A stretch of 32,075 nucleotides of DNA, taken from NCBI GenBank assembly GCA_946414345.1, contig CAMKOB010000012.1:1-32075 (forward strand). Reading direction: 5' to 3'. Positions 6,924 to 15,803 of this stretch are shown one piece after another. This DNA is from an uncultured Candidatus Saccharibacteria bacterium. GTDB taxonomy: Bacteria > Patescibacteriota > Saccharimonadia > Saccharimonadales > Saccharimonadaceae. The translations under genes were made by a program, and so were the position numbers. Numbering within the stretch: position 1 is the first letter of the stretch; the number at the start of each line of letters is the position of its first letter. The notes under the pieces were generated by a model. It made no database searches and was not told the origin of the DNA. It was given only the letters and a program-made list of their open reading frames with translations.

Positions 6924-6998
6924 TGGTTTATTCCTTTTGTATTATTTGCTTACATTGTATAACAGTTTAAAATAAAATGCAATAGGGAAAAGCATAGT

Positions 6999-7391
6999 TT
7001 ATTGTGTGATGGTTGTAATGACAAAATTGACGATAACGGCGGCGAGAGCAGCAATGACGAGCCCGATGCTTGCATAGAGAATAGCATCTTTGCCTTTTTT
7101 GACTTTACCAGTGTCACCAGCGGAGGTCATGATTCGTATGCCTGCGATTAGTATGACGGCTACTGCTGCTATGGATATGAAGCCGAGAATTCCATTGATG
7201 ATGTTGATAATTACTTTATCGGAAGTGTCGCCGGCTTTTCCTGGCTCGCAGCCAGAAGCGATTCTAACTTCTTCGGGGATTTCTTGGCAGTTGCAGGGGT
7301 CTGTGCAGGCGGCAAAGGCCGGAACAGATACAACGGTAAGCCCTACTATGGTAACAATTGTGATAAAGAGATTAATGATTCTATTTTTCAT
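6999..7391 (-). CDS. T4SS-type pilin with signal peptide and cysteine-rich N-terminus
   Basis: The product has 130 residues. A clear signal peptide ends VPAFA (about residue 27), then come CTDPCNCQEIPEE and another Cys, giving four cysteines that could form disulfides outside the membrane. Two hydrophobic helices surround TSAGDTGKVKKGKDAILYASIGL, nearly the same loop as in the 6576-6923 protein. Its start overlaps the end of the upstream double-pilin gene by 11 bp, which shows translational coupling. Confidence 0.88.
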   Translation of the reverse strand: MKNRIINLFITIVTIVGLTVVSVPAFAACTDPCNCQEIPEEVRIASGCEPGKAGDTSDKVIINIINGILGFISIAAVAVILIAGIRIMTSAGDTGKVKKGKDAILYASIGLVIAALAAVIVNFVITTITQ

Positions 7392-8172
7392 ATGGGAGCT
7401 CCTTTGCTATTGTGGTTTGTTCGATAAAACTAGCTTCTTTCTTGGCGTTTTGAACTAGGTTGGAAACAAAACCGGCGATAGCAAATGATAATGCAACGAT
7501 AGCTAGACCGATGAATGCGTAAAGAAGCGTGTTTTTGGCTTTTTGAAGCTTTTGGGAATCACCTGATGATGTGATATAGCCGATTGCTCCGATAATTACA
7601 AAGATTACGCATATGATACCTGAAATACCGATTGCCCAGTTGATGCCGTTGAAGAAGACGCTTTCAGCGTCAAAGTTTCTAAAGTTTTCAAAGGAGCCAT
7701 TTTGAATGAGTGCGAAGCGAATAGTGTTTAAGATGATATTGGAGAGCATGACGATTGCAAAGCCAATGAATGCACGGAGTAGGACCTTACGGCTGTTAAG
7801 TGCTTTTCCACTATCACCCGAGGAAAACATATGCAGATAGCCACCGTAGACAATGAAGCCTAGTAGTAAATAAATCGCGGCTGTGGTGATACCCTCAAAA
7901 ACATTGGAAACTATTATAACGATGTTAGCCGTGAGTTCGTCTTGGCCGTGGGGGTTTGGTTTAATTCCGCAGTCCCACGATTTAATATTGAGGAAGGTGC
8001 GGCAGGAGCCAAGTTCTTCTGTGCTTGAACTGCTGCTACCGCCCGCGTCATCGGTAAGTGTAATGGTGGCGTTTTTTGTGGCGTAAGTTGTTGGTGCGGT
8101 AAGGCTAAATGCTATAGCAGTAGATAGCATGATTGCTAGAATTATAAAAGTTTTTTTAAAGACATTTTTCAT
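7381..8172 (-). CDS. Tandem double T4SS-type pilin
   Basis: The product has 263 residues, twice the pilin length. A signal peptide (to about residue 31, TTYA) and a Ser/Gly-rich segment precede two copies of the pilin module. The first, about residues 85-155, carries FSSGDSGKALNSRKVLLRAFIGF. The second, about 178-245, carries TSSGDSQKLQKAKNTLLYAFIGL. Each copy has two hydrophobic helices around this loop, so four membrane spans are expected. The second copy keeps the AKNTLLYA form of the single pilins, while the first has diverged. It heads the minus-strand operon and could be a specialised tip, base or adaptor subunit; that is inference. Confidence 0.87.
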   Translation of the reverse strand: MKNVFKKTFIILAIMLSTAIAFSLTAPTTYATKNATITLTDDAGGSSSSSTEELGSCRTFLNIKSWDCGIKPNPHGQDELTANIVIIVSNVFEGITTAAIYLLLGFIVYGGYLHMFSSGDSGKALNSRKVLLRAFIGFAIVMLSNIILNTIRFALIQNGSFENFRNFDAESVFFNGINWAIGISGIICVIFVIIGAIGYITSSGDSQKLQKAKNTLLYAFIGLAIVALSFAIAGFVSNLVQNAKKEASFIEQTTIAKELPYEK

Positions 8173-8233
8173 GATAATTCCATTTATTATTTATTTAATA
8201 ATAGCATAGGCTCAAGAAATTGTGAAGATACCC

Positions 8234-8262
8234 TTGACAAAACCGCTTATGCGTGCTATAAT
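8234..8262 (+). promoter_or_regulatory. Consensus sigma-70 promoter of the VirB6-like gene
   Basis: TTGACA (8234-8239), a 17-bp spacer and TATAAT (8257-8262) form a perfect consensus promoter. The expected start near 8269 gives a leader of about 50 nt before ATG 8318. This rules out the GTG at 8222 as start codon. Confidence 0.9.
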
Positions 8263-8270
8263 TGAAGCAT

Positions 8271-8293
8271 GCCTTGTTAGGGAGGCAATTTTT
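8271..8293 (+). promoter_or_regulatory. Small hairpin with T tract in the VirB6-like leader
   Basis: GCCTT (8271-8275) can pair with GGAGGC-type bases up to 8286 around a six-base loop, followed by AATTTTT. The stem contains the only Shine-Dalgarno-like sequence, GGGAGG, which is about 32 bases from the ATG and so not in place for initiation. A weak attenuator is possible. Confidence 0.35.
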
Positions 8294-8317
8294 AATATTT
8301 ATTATAACGCTAATGTT

Positions 8318-11300
8318 ATGATGGTAAAAAGATTCTCAAAAAATAAGATAGGAAAAGCCATTTTTGGTTGTCTTTTTGGTATTATAATGTTGTTTTCTGT
8401 GGCAATGGTAGGTTTATCAACGCCGGTTTTTGCTATTGAAGGTGACAACTCCTCTGTTCAAGAGGAACAAGTAGAGTCGGATTCGGATAATCAATCGGGA
8501 GAAACAGAAGAGGGTGAGCAAGAGAGCGAAGAGCCAGCTACTCACGAAGTAGCGCATTCTAGTAGGCCGCAGGCTTCGTGCGAAAATAGTTTAGGCGCGA
8601 TTGGCTGGTTAGTTTGCCCAACAACCGGTAAGCTTGCGGAGGCGGTAGACTGGCTGTATGGTAAGATTGAAGAGTTTTTGATCATCAACCCTGTTGAAAT
8701 TAAAGATGGCTCGCCGATCTATGAGATTTGGAAATACATGCGCGGGATTACAAATATAGTATTTATTATATTCTTATTGATAGTAGTTTACTCGCAAATC
8801 ACTGGTCTTGGAATAACGAATTATGGCATAAAGAAGGTATTGCCAAAGCTAATTGTGGCAGCAGTCTTAATGAATCTTAGCTTTATTGTCTGTTCGTTGG
8901 CGGTGGACTTGTCAAACGTAATAGGTTCGAGTCTTAGGGGTGTATTTACTGCTGTGGAGGAATCGACGATTGGTACGATGGCAATTGGCGGTAATGAAAA
9001 TGGAATGTATGTGACGATGGCTGAAGCATATTCTTCGCTTGCGGCTGGGACGGCGTTGGGTATTGGTGGGGGGCTAGTTGCTTTTGAGACTGGCGCAATT
9101 TGGATGGCAATACCAGCGGCGCTTGGTGCGATTGTGGCAGTGGTGGTGGGCGTACTTACGATTGCGCTTCGCCAAGCAGTAGTGGCGCTTTTAATAATGA
9201 TTTCACCGCTTGCTATTGTGGCATATATGTTACCAAATACTGAAGAGTGGTTTACTAAATGGAAGAAATTACTGATTAGAATGTTGGTGTTTTATCCAGT
9301 ATTTTCGTTATTGTTCGGCGCTTCGTCGCTCGCGGGATTTGCGCTTATTGCTTCGGCCGTTGCAAAATCGGATGGATTCATGTTGATTGTGGGTCTTGTG
9401 GTGCAAATTTTCCCATTATTCTTCGCTTGGAGCTTGATGAAGATGAGTGGTACAGTGCTTGGAACTATCAATACGAAATTGCGTGGTCTTATGGCAAAGC
9501 CGCTTGCCTCGACAAAGAGCTGGGCAGAATCGCGTCGTGAATCCACAAAGATGAAACATCTAGCATCTAACAATGTCTATACTCCGTCATTGTATCTGAG
9601 GCAATATTTAAATGATAGAAAAATCCATCGCGAAGAGGAATTAAAGGAGAACGCTGAAACTGTTAAAAATAGAGGTTTAGCATATAGTGTAAAAAGGCAT
9701 TATAAAGATTTTGATAAAAGCGTGCTAAATGAAGAGGGTAAGACTGCGTATGCCGATCAGGCGAGAAATGCACAATATCAGAACGTGATGATTCGTCATA
9801 AAGCCAATATGAATAAAGGCTTTAGTTGGGCACTTGAAGCTGGTTCAGCGGAGTGGAGGCAAGTGAGCGAGATTGATAAGGCAAACGTTAAAGCGTTTGA
9901 CAGAATGAAGCAGGAGCAGGCACGTGCTGAGAAAATTGACTTAGAAAATGCCAAAGGTTATCGCAATCGTATGGAAGCAGCAATGAATGCCCATATGGAT
10001 GATTTGCATTGGGATAAAGTCAACAAGGAAGGGAAACTTGATTACGAACGACATTTTACATCGCGAGATAGTGTTGCTTTTAAAGAAGCTAAAGAAAGAT
10101 ACGATGCGGCAGGCGAAGTGATGGATAATAATGTGTCGGATATTCAATATGCAGCTGCGTATGCGGCACACGCGTATGATACGCAGAATAAAATTATTCA
10201 AAATAAATTCCAGAAGTATTTTGAATTAATTCCTCCAACGAGAGATGTAAGATATAGGCTCGAAGAGCTTTCGAAGCTGACCGAAATGAATCTTGATGGC
10301 ACATTCAAGACTAAGGCGGTGGATAATATTGACACGATTATTTCTGGTTTGAGAATACTAAATCAGCGTGGCGATACAGATTTTATAAAGGATATTCTAG
10401 ATGATGTTTGGGATCCGAAATATGGTGGCTTGGAACTTGGTACGCATGCTTCGCAGGCTTTGGCGAGTTTCTTGATGTTTGATGTAAAAGACAATGATCC
10501 GTATCTCAGAAGATTTGGCAAGTATATTAATTTGGAGACGGCTAGAAGATTTGACCACAATGAGCGCCAGAAAGAGACCGTAGATTATGATGAATATGTG
10601 AAGGGTTATCATGTTGAGCCCGACGGTAATATTATGTATGCGAAAAAGGATATCGTAAAGTTGATGGAAGGTACTTCGTTAGATGGAGTTGAACGAACGG
10701 CTTTTGATAATTATGACAATAGTCTCAGAAAGGTATACACAGATTCCGAAGGAAAGGTCGATATAGAAGCATATGAGGCAAGGCGTAAGGAAATAGATAA
10801 AGCGACTGGTCCACAATTTATTTCGGCAAATTTGAAATACTTATCTGGTAGCGAACAGATTGTGAGTGCAGTAAAATCTAAGACAGGTTTTGCAGCGGTG
10901 CAAGATAAGACGACCGGCAAGTATAAGATGGTGCCTATTTGGGATGATCCAAAGGAAGATGAAAAACTTTTCAAGAATCTTACTGATACTGAAAAGGTTA
11001 ATGCTAAGAAGGGTTTGAAAGAATTCTATCGTGTACAAACTTTGCAATATTTGAAAGACCAAACTCCGGCACAAATCTTGGGACTTCGTTCAGATTTTAA
11101 AGAACCAATGCTAGAACACTTATCTGCGTCTTATCTTCTGGATGAAGATGGTAATTTGGATGCAGAGAAATATGGTATACATGAGCAAGCGCTGTTCGAA
11201 ATTGATAATGATGATTATGGTGAAACTGATCCTCGAGAAATTGCCAAGAAAAGAACGGCGGCTAAAGAGGCGCTTAGAATGTATGAAGCGCGTGAGGAAT

Positions 11301-12007
11301 TTTTGGAGCTCTTGTATAGAATGGGTAAACTTGAACAGATTGATAAATCTAAGCGATCTGGTGCTGGTAATAACGCCAAAGACTGGGTACGTGAGCTATT
11401 GTTGCTTGATAGCAATACTGGACTTAGGGAATGGATTACTAGACGCAATCTAAGAGAGAGTCAGACTGCTCAGACTGCTGGTGGCAATACAGAGGTGTCT
11501 GCAACGACGGAAGCGTCAACACATTTTGCAAGTCCAGAAACTCAAAATAATCAAAATATAACCCAGGAAGTTGATATCCAAAAAAAAACGATGACGCCTG
11601 ATCAGCTTGCGCAGGAAAAGCAACGTAGTGTTGAACAGCAAGTTAAGAGAGAACAGCAGAGAGAACAGCTGAGAAAAATGCTGAAGGAGCTTAAGGAGCA
11701 ACAACGGCGTGAGGCTGACCCGAATATATCACCGGATAAACAAAACTTGTCAGTTTACACATCAGCTGACATCGCAGATTTTACTACACATATTGATGAC
11801 TTGTGGTATGATATGCGGGATAATGACGATGCGGATGGGCAAGAAGAGTTCTTTGAAGCGACGCGCGATTACGTGGCGAATGCTATTGGTAGCGAAAGCT
11901 ACGTGGTGAAGATGTACGAGAAATATTACAATGACAATCCAGATGGTGATATGTATGAGTTGTATAAATTCTTGATAGAATTAGTAGAATCTTTGCTTGA
12001 TGAATAG
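8318..12007 (+). CDS. VirB6/TrbL-like polytopic membrane protein with a giant soluble C-terminal region
   Basis: The product is about 1229 residues from ATG 8318 (ATG 8321 is an alternative). A signal peptide ends STPVFA, followed by an acidic Glu/Ser region. Then come hydrophobic helices: NIVFIIFLLIVVY, a KLIVAAVLMNLSFIV segment, a long stretch ending VALLIMISPLAIVAYML, and two more up to about 9450. This is the TrbL/VirB6 layout, the inner-membrane channel of type IV secretion. From about 9500 onward some 830 residues are soluble, charged and predicted helical, with Gln/Glu/Arg coiled coil near 11600-11710. VirB6 proteins are usually near 300 residues, so the tail is exceptional. It is divergent from the pilin operon. 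Confidence 0.85.
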   Translation: MMVKRFSKNKIGKAIFGCLFGIIMLFSVAMVGLSTPVFAIEGDNSSVQEEQVESDSDNQSGETEEGEQESEEPATHEVAHSSRPQASCENSLGAIGWLVCPTTGKLAEAVDWLYGKIEEFLIINPVEIKDGSPIYEIWKYMRGITNIVFIIFLLIVVYSQITGLGITNYGIKKVLPKLIVAAVLMNLSFIVCSLAVDLSNVIGSSLRGVFTAVEESTIGTMAIGGNENGMYVTMAEAYSSLAAGTALGIGGGLVAFETGAIWMAIPAALGAIVAVVVGVLTIALRQAVVALLIMISPLAIVAYMLPNTEEWFTKWKKLLIRMLVFYPVFSLLFGASSLAGFALIASAVAKSDGFMLIVGLVVQIFPLFFAWSLMKMSGTVLGTINTKLRGLMAKPLASTKSWAESRRESTKMKHLASNNVYTPSLYLRQYLNDRKIHREEELKENAETVKNRGLAYSVKRHYKDFDKSVLNEEGKTAYADQARNAQYQNVMIRHKANMNKGFSWALEAGSAEWRQVSEIDKANVKAFDRMKQEQARAEKIDLENAKGYRNRMEAAMNAHMDDLHWDKVNKEGKLDYERHFTSRDSVAFKEAKERYDAAGEVMDNNVSDIQYAAAYAAHAYDTQNKIIQNKFQKYFELIPPTRDVRYRLEELSKLTEMNLDGTFKTKAVDNIDTIISGLRILNQRGDTDFIKDILDDVWDPKYGGLELGTHASQALASFLMFDVKDNDPYLRRFGKYINLETARRFDHNERQKETVDYDEYVKGYHVEPDGNIMYAKKDIVKLMEGTSLDGVERTAFDNYDNSLRKVYTDSEGKVDIEAYEARRKEIDKATGPQFISANLKYLSGSEQIVSAVKSKTGFAAVQDKTTGKYKMVPIWDDPKEDEKLFKNLTDTEKVNAKKGLKEFYRVQTLQYLKDQTPAQILGLRSDFKEPMLEHLSASYLLDEDGNLDAEKYGIHEQALFEIDNDDYGETDPREIAKKRTAAKEALRMYEAREEFLELLYRMGKLEQIDKSKRSGAGNNAKDWVRELLLLDSNTGLREWITRRNLRESQTAQTAGGNTEVSATTEASTHFASPETQNNQNITQEVDIQKKTMTPDQLAQEKQRSVEQQVKREQQREQLRKMLKELKEQQRREADPNISPDKQNLSVYTSADIADFTTHIDDLWYDMRDNDDADGQEEFFEATRDYVANAIGSESYVVKMYEKYYNDNPDGDMYELYKFLIELVESLLDE

Positions 12008-12068
12008 TTAATACTGTTTTGGGATGAGTGGAATAGCTTTTTGTTTATGCCTAAAAGTATTATTATGA

Positions 12069-12080
12069 TATAATATATTT
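12069..12080 (+). promoter_or_regulatory. Leaderless-type promoter of the PrgI-family gene
   Basis: TATAAT at 12069-12074 is followed by six bases (ATATTT) and ATG 12081. No ribosome binding site fits between them. Confidence 0.65.
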
Positions 12081-13133
12081 ATGGCACAATACAAGGTGCC
12101 TCAAGATGTTGAGGCAGAAGACAAACTCATCGGGCCGTTTAGTTTTCGGCAGTTTGTTTATCTTTTAATTGCGGGTGGATGCATCGCTACGACGGTGGGA
12201 TTATTTCAATTGTTCCCGATACTTGCAATAATACCGATTGCTCCGGCGTTGTTGTTTTTGGTATTAGCTTTACCTTTAAAGAAGGATCAACCAATGGAGA
12301 CATATCTTGCGGCGATTGTTTCTTATTATCTAAAGCCTCGAACAAAGAAATGGACACCGGGGCAGCGCGAATCAACTATTTTGATTACGGCTCCAAAAAT
12401 CGTCGAGGATGTTAGGACGCGTGATTTGTCTGAAGAAGAGGCAACACATAGATTGTCTTTTCTGGCCAACGTTGTAGATACTCAGGGTTATTCCGTAAAG
12501 GGGGCGACTGGTTCGTCGATGCGGGAGGATTTGGTGGCGGAGGCAAATGCGACGCAAGATATGTTTGATGTCTACAAAACGTCAAATTTGAATCAAGCGA
12601 TTCAGGACGATGCGATGGAGAGACGAAAGGAAGCAATTAATAATATGCGTGAAGCAATTAAGCGTAGTGAAACTGCAAATATGGGTAATATGGCTGATTA
12701 TGATCGTGAACTTAGCCATGGAAAGGTTTTGGCGCCAGAGCCTAGTAAGACACAGCCGCCTGTAATAGAAACAATTCCGGAGATGCCAATGGTGACATCA
12801 GCATCGAATGCACCTTCAATTGTAGATACGGCGGTGGTGCCAAATTTGGCATCGGCGCCGAATCCGACGTCGAAGCCAGAAGAGAGCGTTGTTATAATGC
12901 CGGATGCAAATACATATCGGCAGGTCGAGCAATTAGCGCAACAGCCTGAGCAAGAAGAGGCGGTACAGGAAGCGTCGGTGCAGGGGACTACGCAAGACGA
13001 CGAGACAAAACCGCTAAAGCCTGCTATAATGGAATTAGCAAATAATAATGATTTTTCGGTTGCGACTATCGCGAAAGAAGCTAATAGGATAAACGGAAAG
13101 GAAGCTGGAGAAGTATTCGTCTCTTTGCATTAA
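12081..13133 (+). CDS. PrgI-family type IV secretion membrane protein
   Basis: The product has 350 residues. The first 100 match the PrgI family: YKVPQDVEAEDKLIGPFSFRQF, then two adjacent hydrophobic helices (about 24-70, with GGCIATTVGL and ILAIIPIAPALLFLVLAL), then an amphipathic ETYLAAIVSYYLKPR. PrgI proteins sit next to VirB4 in Gram-positive and CPR type IV secretion loci and probably do the job of VirB3, docking the ATPase to the membrane. Residues 110-350 are an unusually long, low-complexity Pro/Glu/Gln/Ala tail, probably disordered. It begins a run of five same-strand genes with small gaps or overlaps. Confidence 0.9.
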   Translation: MAQYKVPQDVEAEDKLIGPFSFRQFVYLLIAGGCIATTVGLFQLFPILAIIPIAPALLFLVLALPLKKDQPMETYLAAIVSYYLKPRTKKWTPGQRESTILITAPKIVEDVRTRDLSEEEATHRLSFLANVVDTQGYSVKGATGSSMREDLVAEANATQDMFDVYKTSNLNQAIQDDAMERRKEAINNMREAIKRSETANMGNMADYDRELSHGKVLAPEPSKTQPPVIETIPEMPMVTSASNAPSIVDTAVVPNLASAPNPTSKPEESVVIMPDANTYRQVEQLAQQPEQEEAVQEASVQGTTQDDETKPLKPAIMELANNNDFSVATIAKEANRINGKEAGEVFVSLH

Positions 13134-13137
13134 AAAT

Positions 13138-13956
13138 ATGGATTCACAACAACCTCAACAAATTTTACCAAATCAAAATCCACAAATGCAACCGCAGATG
13201 CAGAATATGGGTGCGGTGGCAATGGGTGCCGCGGCGGCGATGCCGGTGTCGCCAAATCGTGATTTGCCAACATCGACGCAGTCATCACTTTTGATTTCGG
13301 AAATTCGTGATAACGTGGTGATTATGAAGGATGGTTCTTTCCGCGCGGTAGTGGCCTGTAAATCAATTAACTTTGATCTTATGAGTGATGTGGAGCGTGA
13401 ATCAGTGGAGTATTCGTATCAAAACTTCTTAAATTCGCTTAGATTTACGACGCAGATTTTGATTAGGTCGCAAAGGGTTGATATTGGGCCATATATTGAA
13501 CGATTAATGGAAGTGCGTCGAAATAACGATAATATGTTACTTGGTGTTTTGATGGATGATTACATTAACTTTATTGATGTTTTGTCGCAAGAAGCTAATA
13601 TTATGGATAAATCATTCTTTATAATAATACCTTATTATACGTCTCCAGATGCAGAAAAAGTAATACAGCAGACAAAGAATTTCTTTAAGTCTTTTACGAA
13701 AGCTAAAGAAGTCGAGGTGACTAGGATTGATAGGACAACTTATGATAAGGCAATGACGGAAATTAATAACCGTGTTGATTCAGTGATGTCTGGCTTGTTC
13801 CAAATCGGCATCCAGTCTGTAAGATTAAAGACGAGGGAGCTTGCAGAGCTTTATTATAATTTCAATAATCCAGATACAGCGGTAAGGGAACCGTTGGTGG
13901 ATTTTTCAAAAATGGCGACATTGTATGTGAAGAAGGGAGAAAAAGAAGATGAGTAA
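13138..13956 (+). CDS. TraC/VirB4 N-terminal-domain-like protein
   Basis: The product has 272 residues. A Gln/Pro/Met-rich N-terminus (1-50) is followed by a domain starting LLISEIRDNVVIMKDGSFRAVV. It continues through RFTTQILIRSQRVDIGPYIERL and ends SGLFQIGIQSVRLKTRELAELYYNFNNP. This matches the N-terminal, non-ATPase part of TraC/VirB4 proteins, including the typical ELAELYYNFNNP close. There is no Walker A. Only 4 bp separate it from the PrgI gene, and its last 8 bp overlap the VirB4 ATPase gene (ATGAGTAA), so a stoichiometric complex is likely. It could anchor the ATPase to the channel. Confidence 0.8.
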   Translation: MDSQQPQQILPNQNPQMQPQMQNMGAVAMGAAAAMPVSPNRDLPTSTQSSLLISEIRDNVVIMKDGSFRAVVACKSINFDLMSDVERESVEYSYQNFLNSLRFTTQILIRSQRVDIGPYIERLMEVRRNNDNMLLGVLMDDYINFIDVLSQEANIMDKSFFIIIPYYTSPDAEKVIQQTKNFFKSFTKAKEVEVTRIDRTTYDKAMTEINNRVDSVMSGLFQIGIQSVRLKTRELAELYYNFNNPDTAVREPLVDFSKMATLYVKKGEKEDE

Positions 13957-15784
13957 GAAAAAGAGGCAATTGACGCCAGCTGAGATTGCAGCGCAAGCTG
14001 AAGCGGCAGAAATGGCGGAGATACAAAAGATTTTTGAACAGGGGACAAATACTCTACGTGATTTAATTTCTCCATCAGCAATTGAAATTCATTCGGATTA
14101 TTTTAGGCTTGGAACTAAATATGGCCGAACTTTGTATGTGTATGGATATCCACGTACGTTATATACTGGGTGGTTGTCGCCGATCATCAATATGGATGAA
14201 GTTATAGATGTATCAATGTATATTTATCCTGTTGAATCTGCGGTAGTGATGAAGAACTTACGTACGAAAGTAACACAGCTTGAGGCGTCATTAAACCTTA
14301 ATGCAGAAAAAGGCAAGGTGCGTGATCCAGAACTAGAGGCGGCGATTACTGATGCTGAGGAATTGCGTGATAAATTGCAGGTGGGCGCAGAAAGATTCTT
14401 TAGGTTTGGATTGTATATTTCTCTTTGGGCAGATTCTTTGGATGAGTTGAAGTTTGTACAACAAAAAGTTGAGACGATTTTCGGTCAGCAGATGGTGTTC
14501 TCGAAGGTGGCATCGTCACAGCAGGAACAAGGCTTGAACTCGGTTATGCCACAATGTATGGATCAGTTGCAAATTCGACGTAATATGAATACGGGCGCAA
14601 TTTCGACTTCATTCCCGTTCACTTCGGCTGATTTGACACAGGATAAAGGTATATTGTATGGTATCAATATGCATAACAATGGGTTAGTGATTTTTGATAG
14701 GTTCTCACTTGAAAATGCCAACATGGTGGTGTTTGCAAAGTCTGGTGCCGGTAAATCTTTCACAGTGAAGCTTGAAGCTTTGCGTTCGATGATGGTGGGG
14801 TCGGAGATTTTGATTATCGATCCAGAAAATGAATACCAGAGGCTATGTGACGCAGTAGGCGGTGCGTATATACGTTTGTCATTAAACTCGGATGTAAGAA
14901 TTAATCCGTTTGATTTGCCAAAGGTGGTAGATTCGGAAGATGCAAATGATGCTTTGCGCGCTAATTTAGTGACGTTACATGGTTTGTTTAGATTAATGCT
15001 TGGTGGGGCTTCTCAGTCTGCTAGTGGCGGTACGCAAGCGGCACCGGTTTTGACGGCTAATGAAGAGGCGGATCTTGACCAAGCTCTAATTGATACTTAT
15101 GCAAGAGCGGGTATTACTTCTGACCCATTAACTCATCAGTCAATGCCACCAACGATTATGAATTTGTATGATACTTTACTTCATATGGAGGGGACGGGTC
15201 CGGCTTTAGCACAGAGGCTTCGAAAGTATACTAGTGGTACATTTGCAGGTATTTTCTCTCAGCAATCTAACGTAGACATTAATAATCAAATGGTGGTATT
15301 TAATATTCGTGACCTTGAAGATGAACTTCGTCCGGTGGCGATGTATATCGTGTTGTCGCATATCTGGAATATTGTGCGCGCAAATAAGAAAAAACGCATT
15401 CTGATTGTGGATGAGGCGTGGCAATTGATGCAATATGAGGATTCAGCGAATTTCTTGTTCTCGCTTGCGAAGCGTGCACGTAAATATTATCTTGGTCTTA
15501 CAACAATTACCCAGGATGTGGAAGATTTTATGGGTCAGAAATTAGGACGTGCAATTGTGGCAAACTCGTCGATGCAGCTATTATTAAAACAGTCTTCCTC
15601 GGCGGTGGATGTGTTGTCCGATGTGTTTAAATTGACAGAAGAAGAGAAACGAAGGTTAGCGAACTTCCCGGTGGGGCAGGGTCTATTCTTTGCGGGGCCA
15701 AACCATGTACATATTCAGATTATCGCTTCGGAAACTGAGGAAGGTTTGATTACGACTAACCCGGCTGATAAAAGTAAAGTTTAA
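13949..15784 (+). CDS. VirB4-like type IV secretion ATPase
   Basis: The product has 611 residues. A VirB4 N-terminal domain covers about 1-230. A RecA-like ATPase domain follows with Walker A KSGAGKSFTVK at about residues 264-274, IIDPENEYQRL shortly after, Walker B ILIVDEAWQLM at about 484-494, and the sensor region GLTTITQDVEDF. VirB4 enzymes power substrate transfer and pilus assembly at the inner membrane. The protein is shorter than the usual 750-850 residues, and the missing N-terminal part may be supplied by the preceding gene, whose end it overlaps. It ends 20 bp before the cell-wall hydrolase gene. Confidence 0.95.
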   Translation: MSKKKRQLTPAEIAAQAEAAEMAEIQKIFEQGTNTLRDLISPSAIEIHSDYFRLGTKYGRTLYVYGYPRTLYTGWLSPIINMDEVIDVSMYIYPVESAVVMKNLRTKVTQLEASLNLNAEKGKVRDPELEAAITDAEELRDKLQVGAERFFRFGLYISLWADSLDELKFVQQKVETIFGQQMVFSKVASSQQEQGLNSVMPQCMDQLQIRRNMNTGAISTSFPFTSADLTQDKGILYGINMHNNGLVIFDRFSLENANMVVFAKSGAGKSFTVKLEALRSMMVGSEILIIDPENEYQRLCDAVGGAYIRLSLNSDVRINPFDLPKVVDSEDANDALRANLVTLHGLFRLMLGGASQSASGGTQAAPVLTANEEADLDQALIDTYARAGITSDPLTHQSMPPTIMNLYDTLLHMEGTGPALAQRLRKYTSGTFAGIFSQQSNVDINNQMVVFNIRDLEDELRPVAMYIVLSHIWNIVRANKKKRILIVDEAWQLMQYEDSANFLFSLAKRARKYYLGLTTITQDVEDFMGQKLGRAIVANSSMQLLLKQSSSAVDVLSDVFKLTEEEKRRLANFPVGQGLFFAGPNHVHIQIIASETEEGLITTNPADKSKV

Positions 15785-15791
15785 TATATGA

Positions 15792-15803
15792 TATAATATA
15801 TAT
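15792..15803 (+). promoter_or_regulatory. Leaderless-type promoter of the cell-wall hydrolase gene
   Basis: TATAAT at 15792-15797 and a six-base ATATAT stretch lead straight to ATG 15804. The box begins right after the stop of the ATPase gene. Confidence 0.65.

Noticed and set aside
8222-8317. Extension of the VirB6-like protein to the GTG at 8222
   Set aside because: This stretch contains a perfect TTGACA-N17-TATAAT promoter, and the protein from 8318 begins directly with a good signal peptide.
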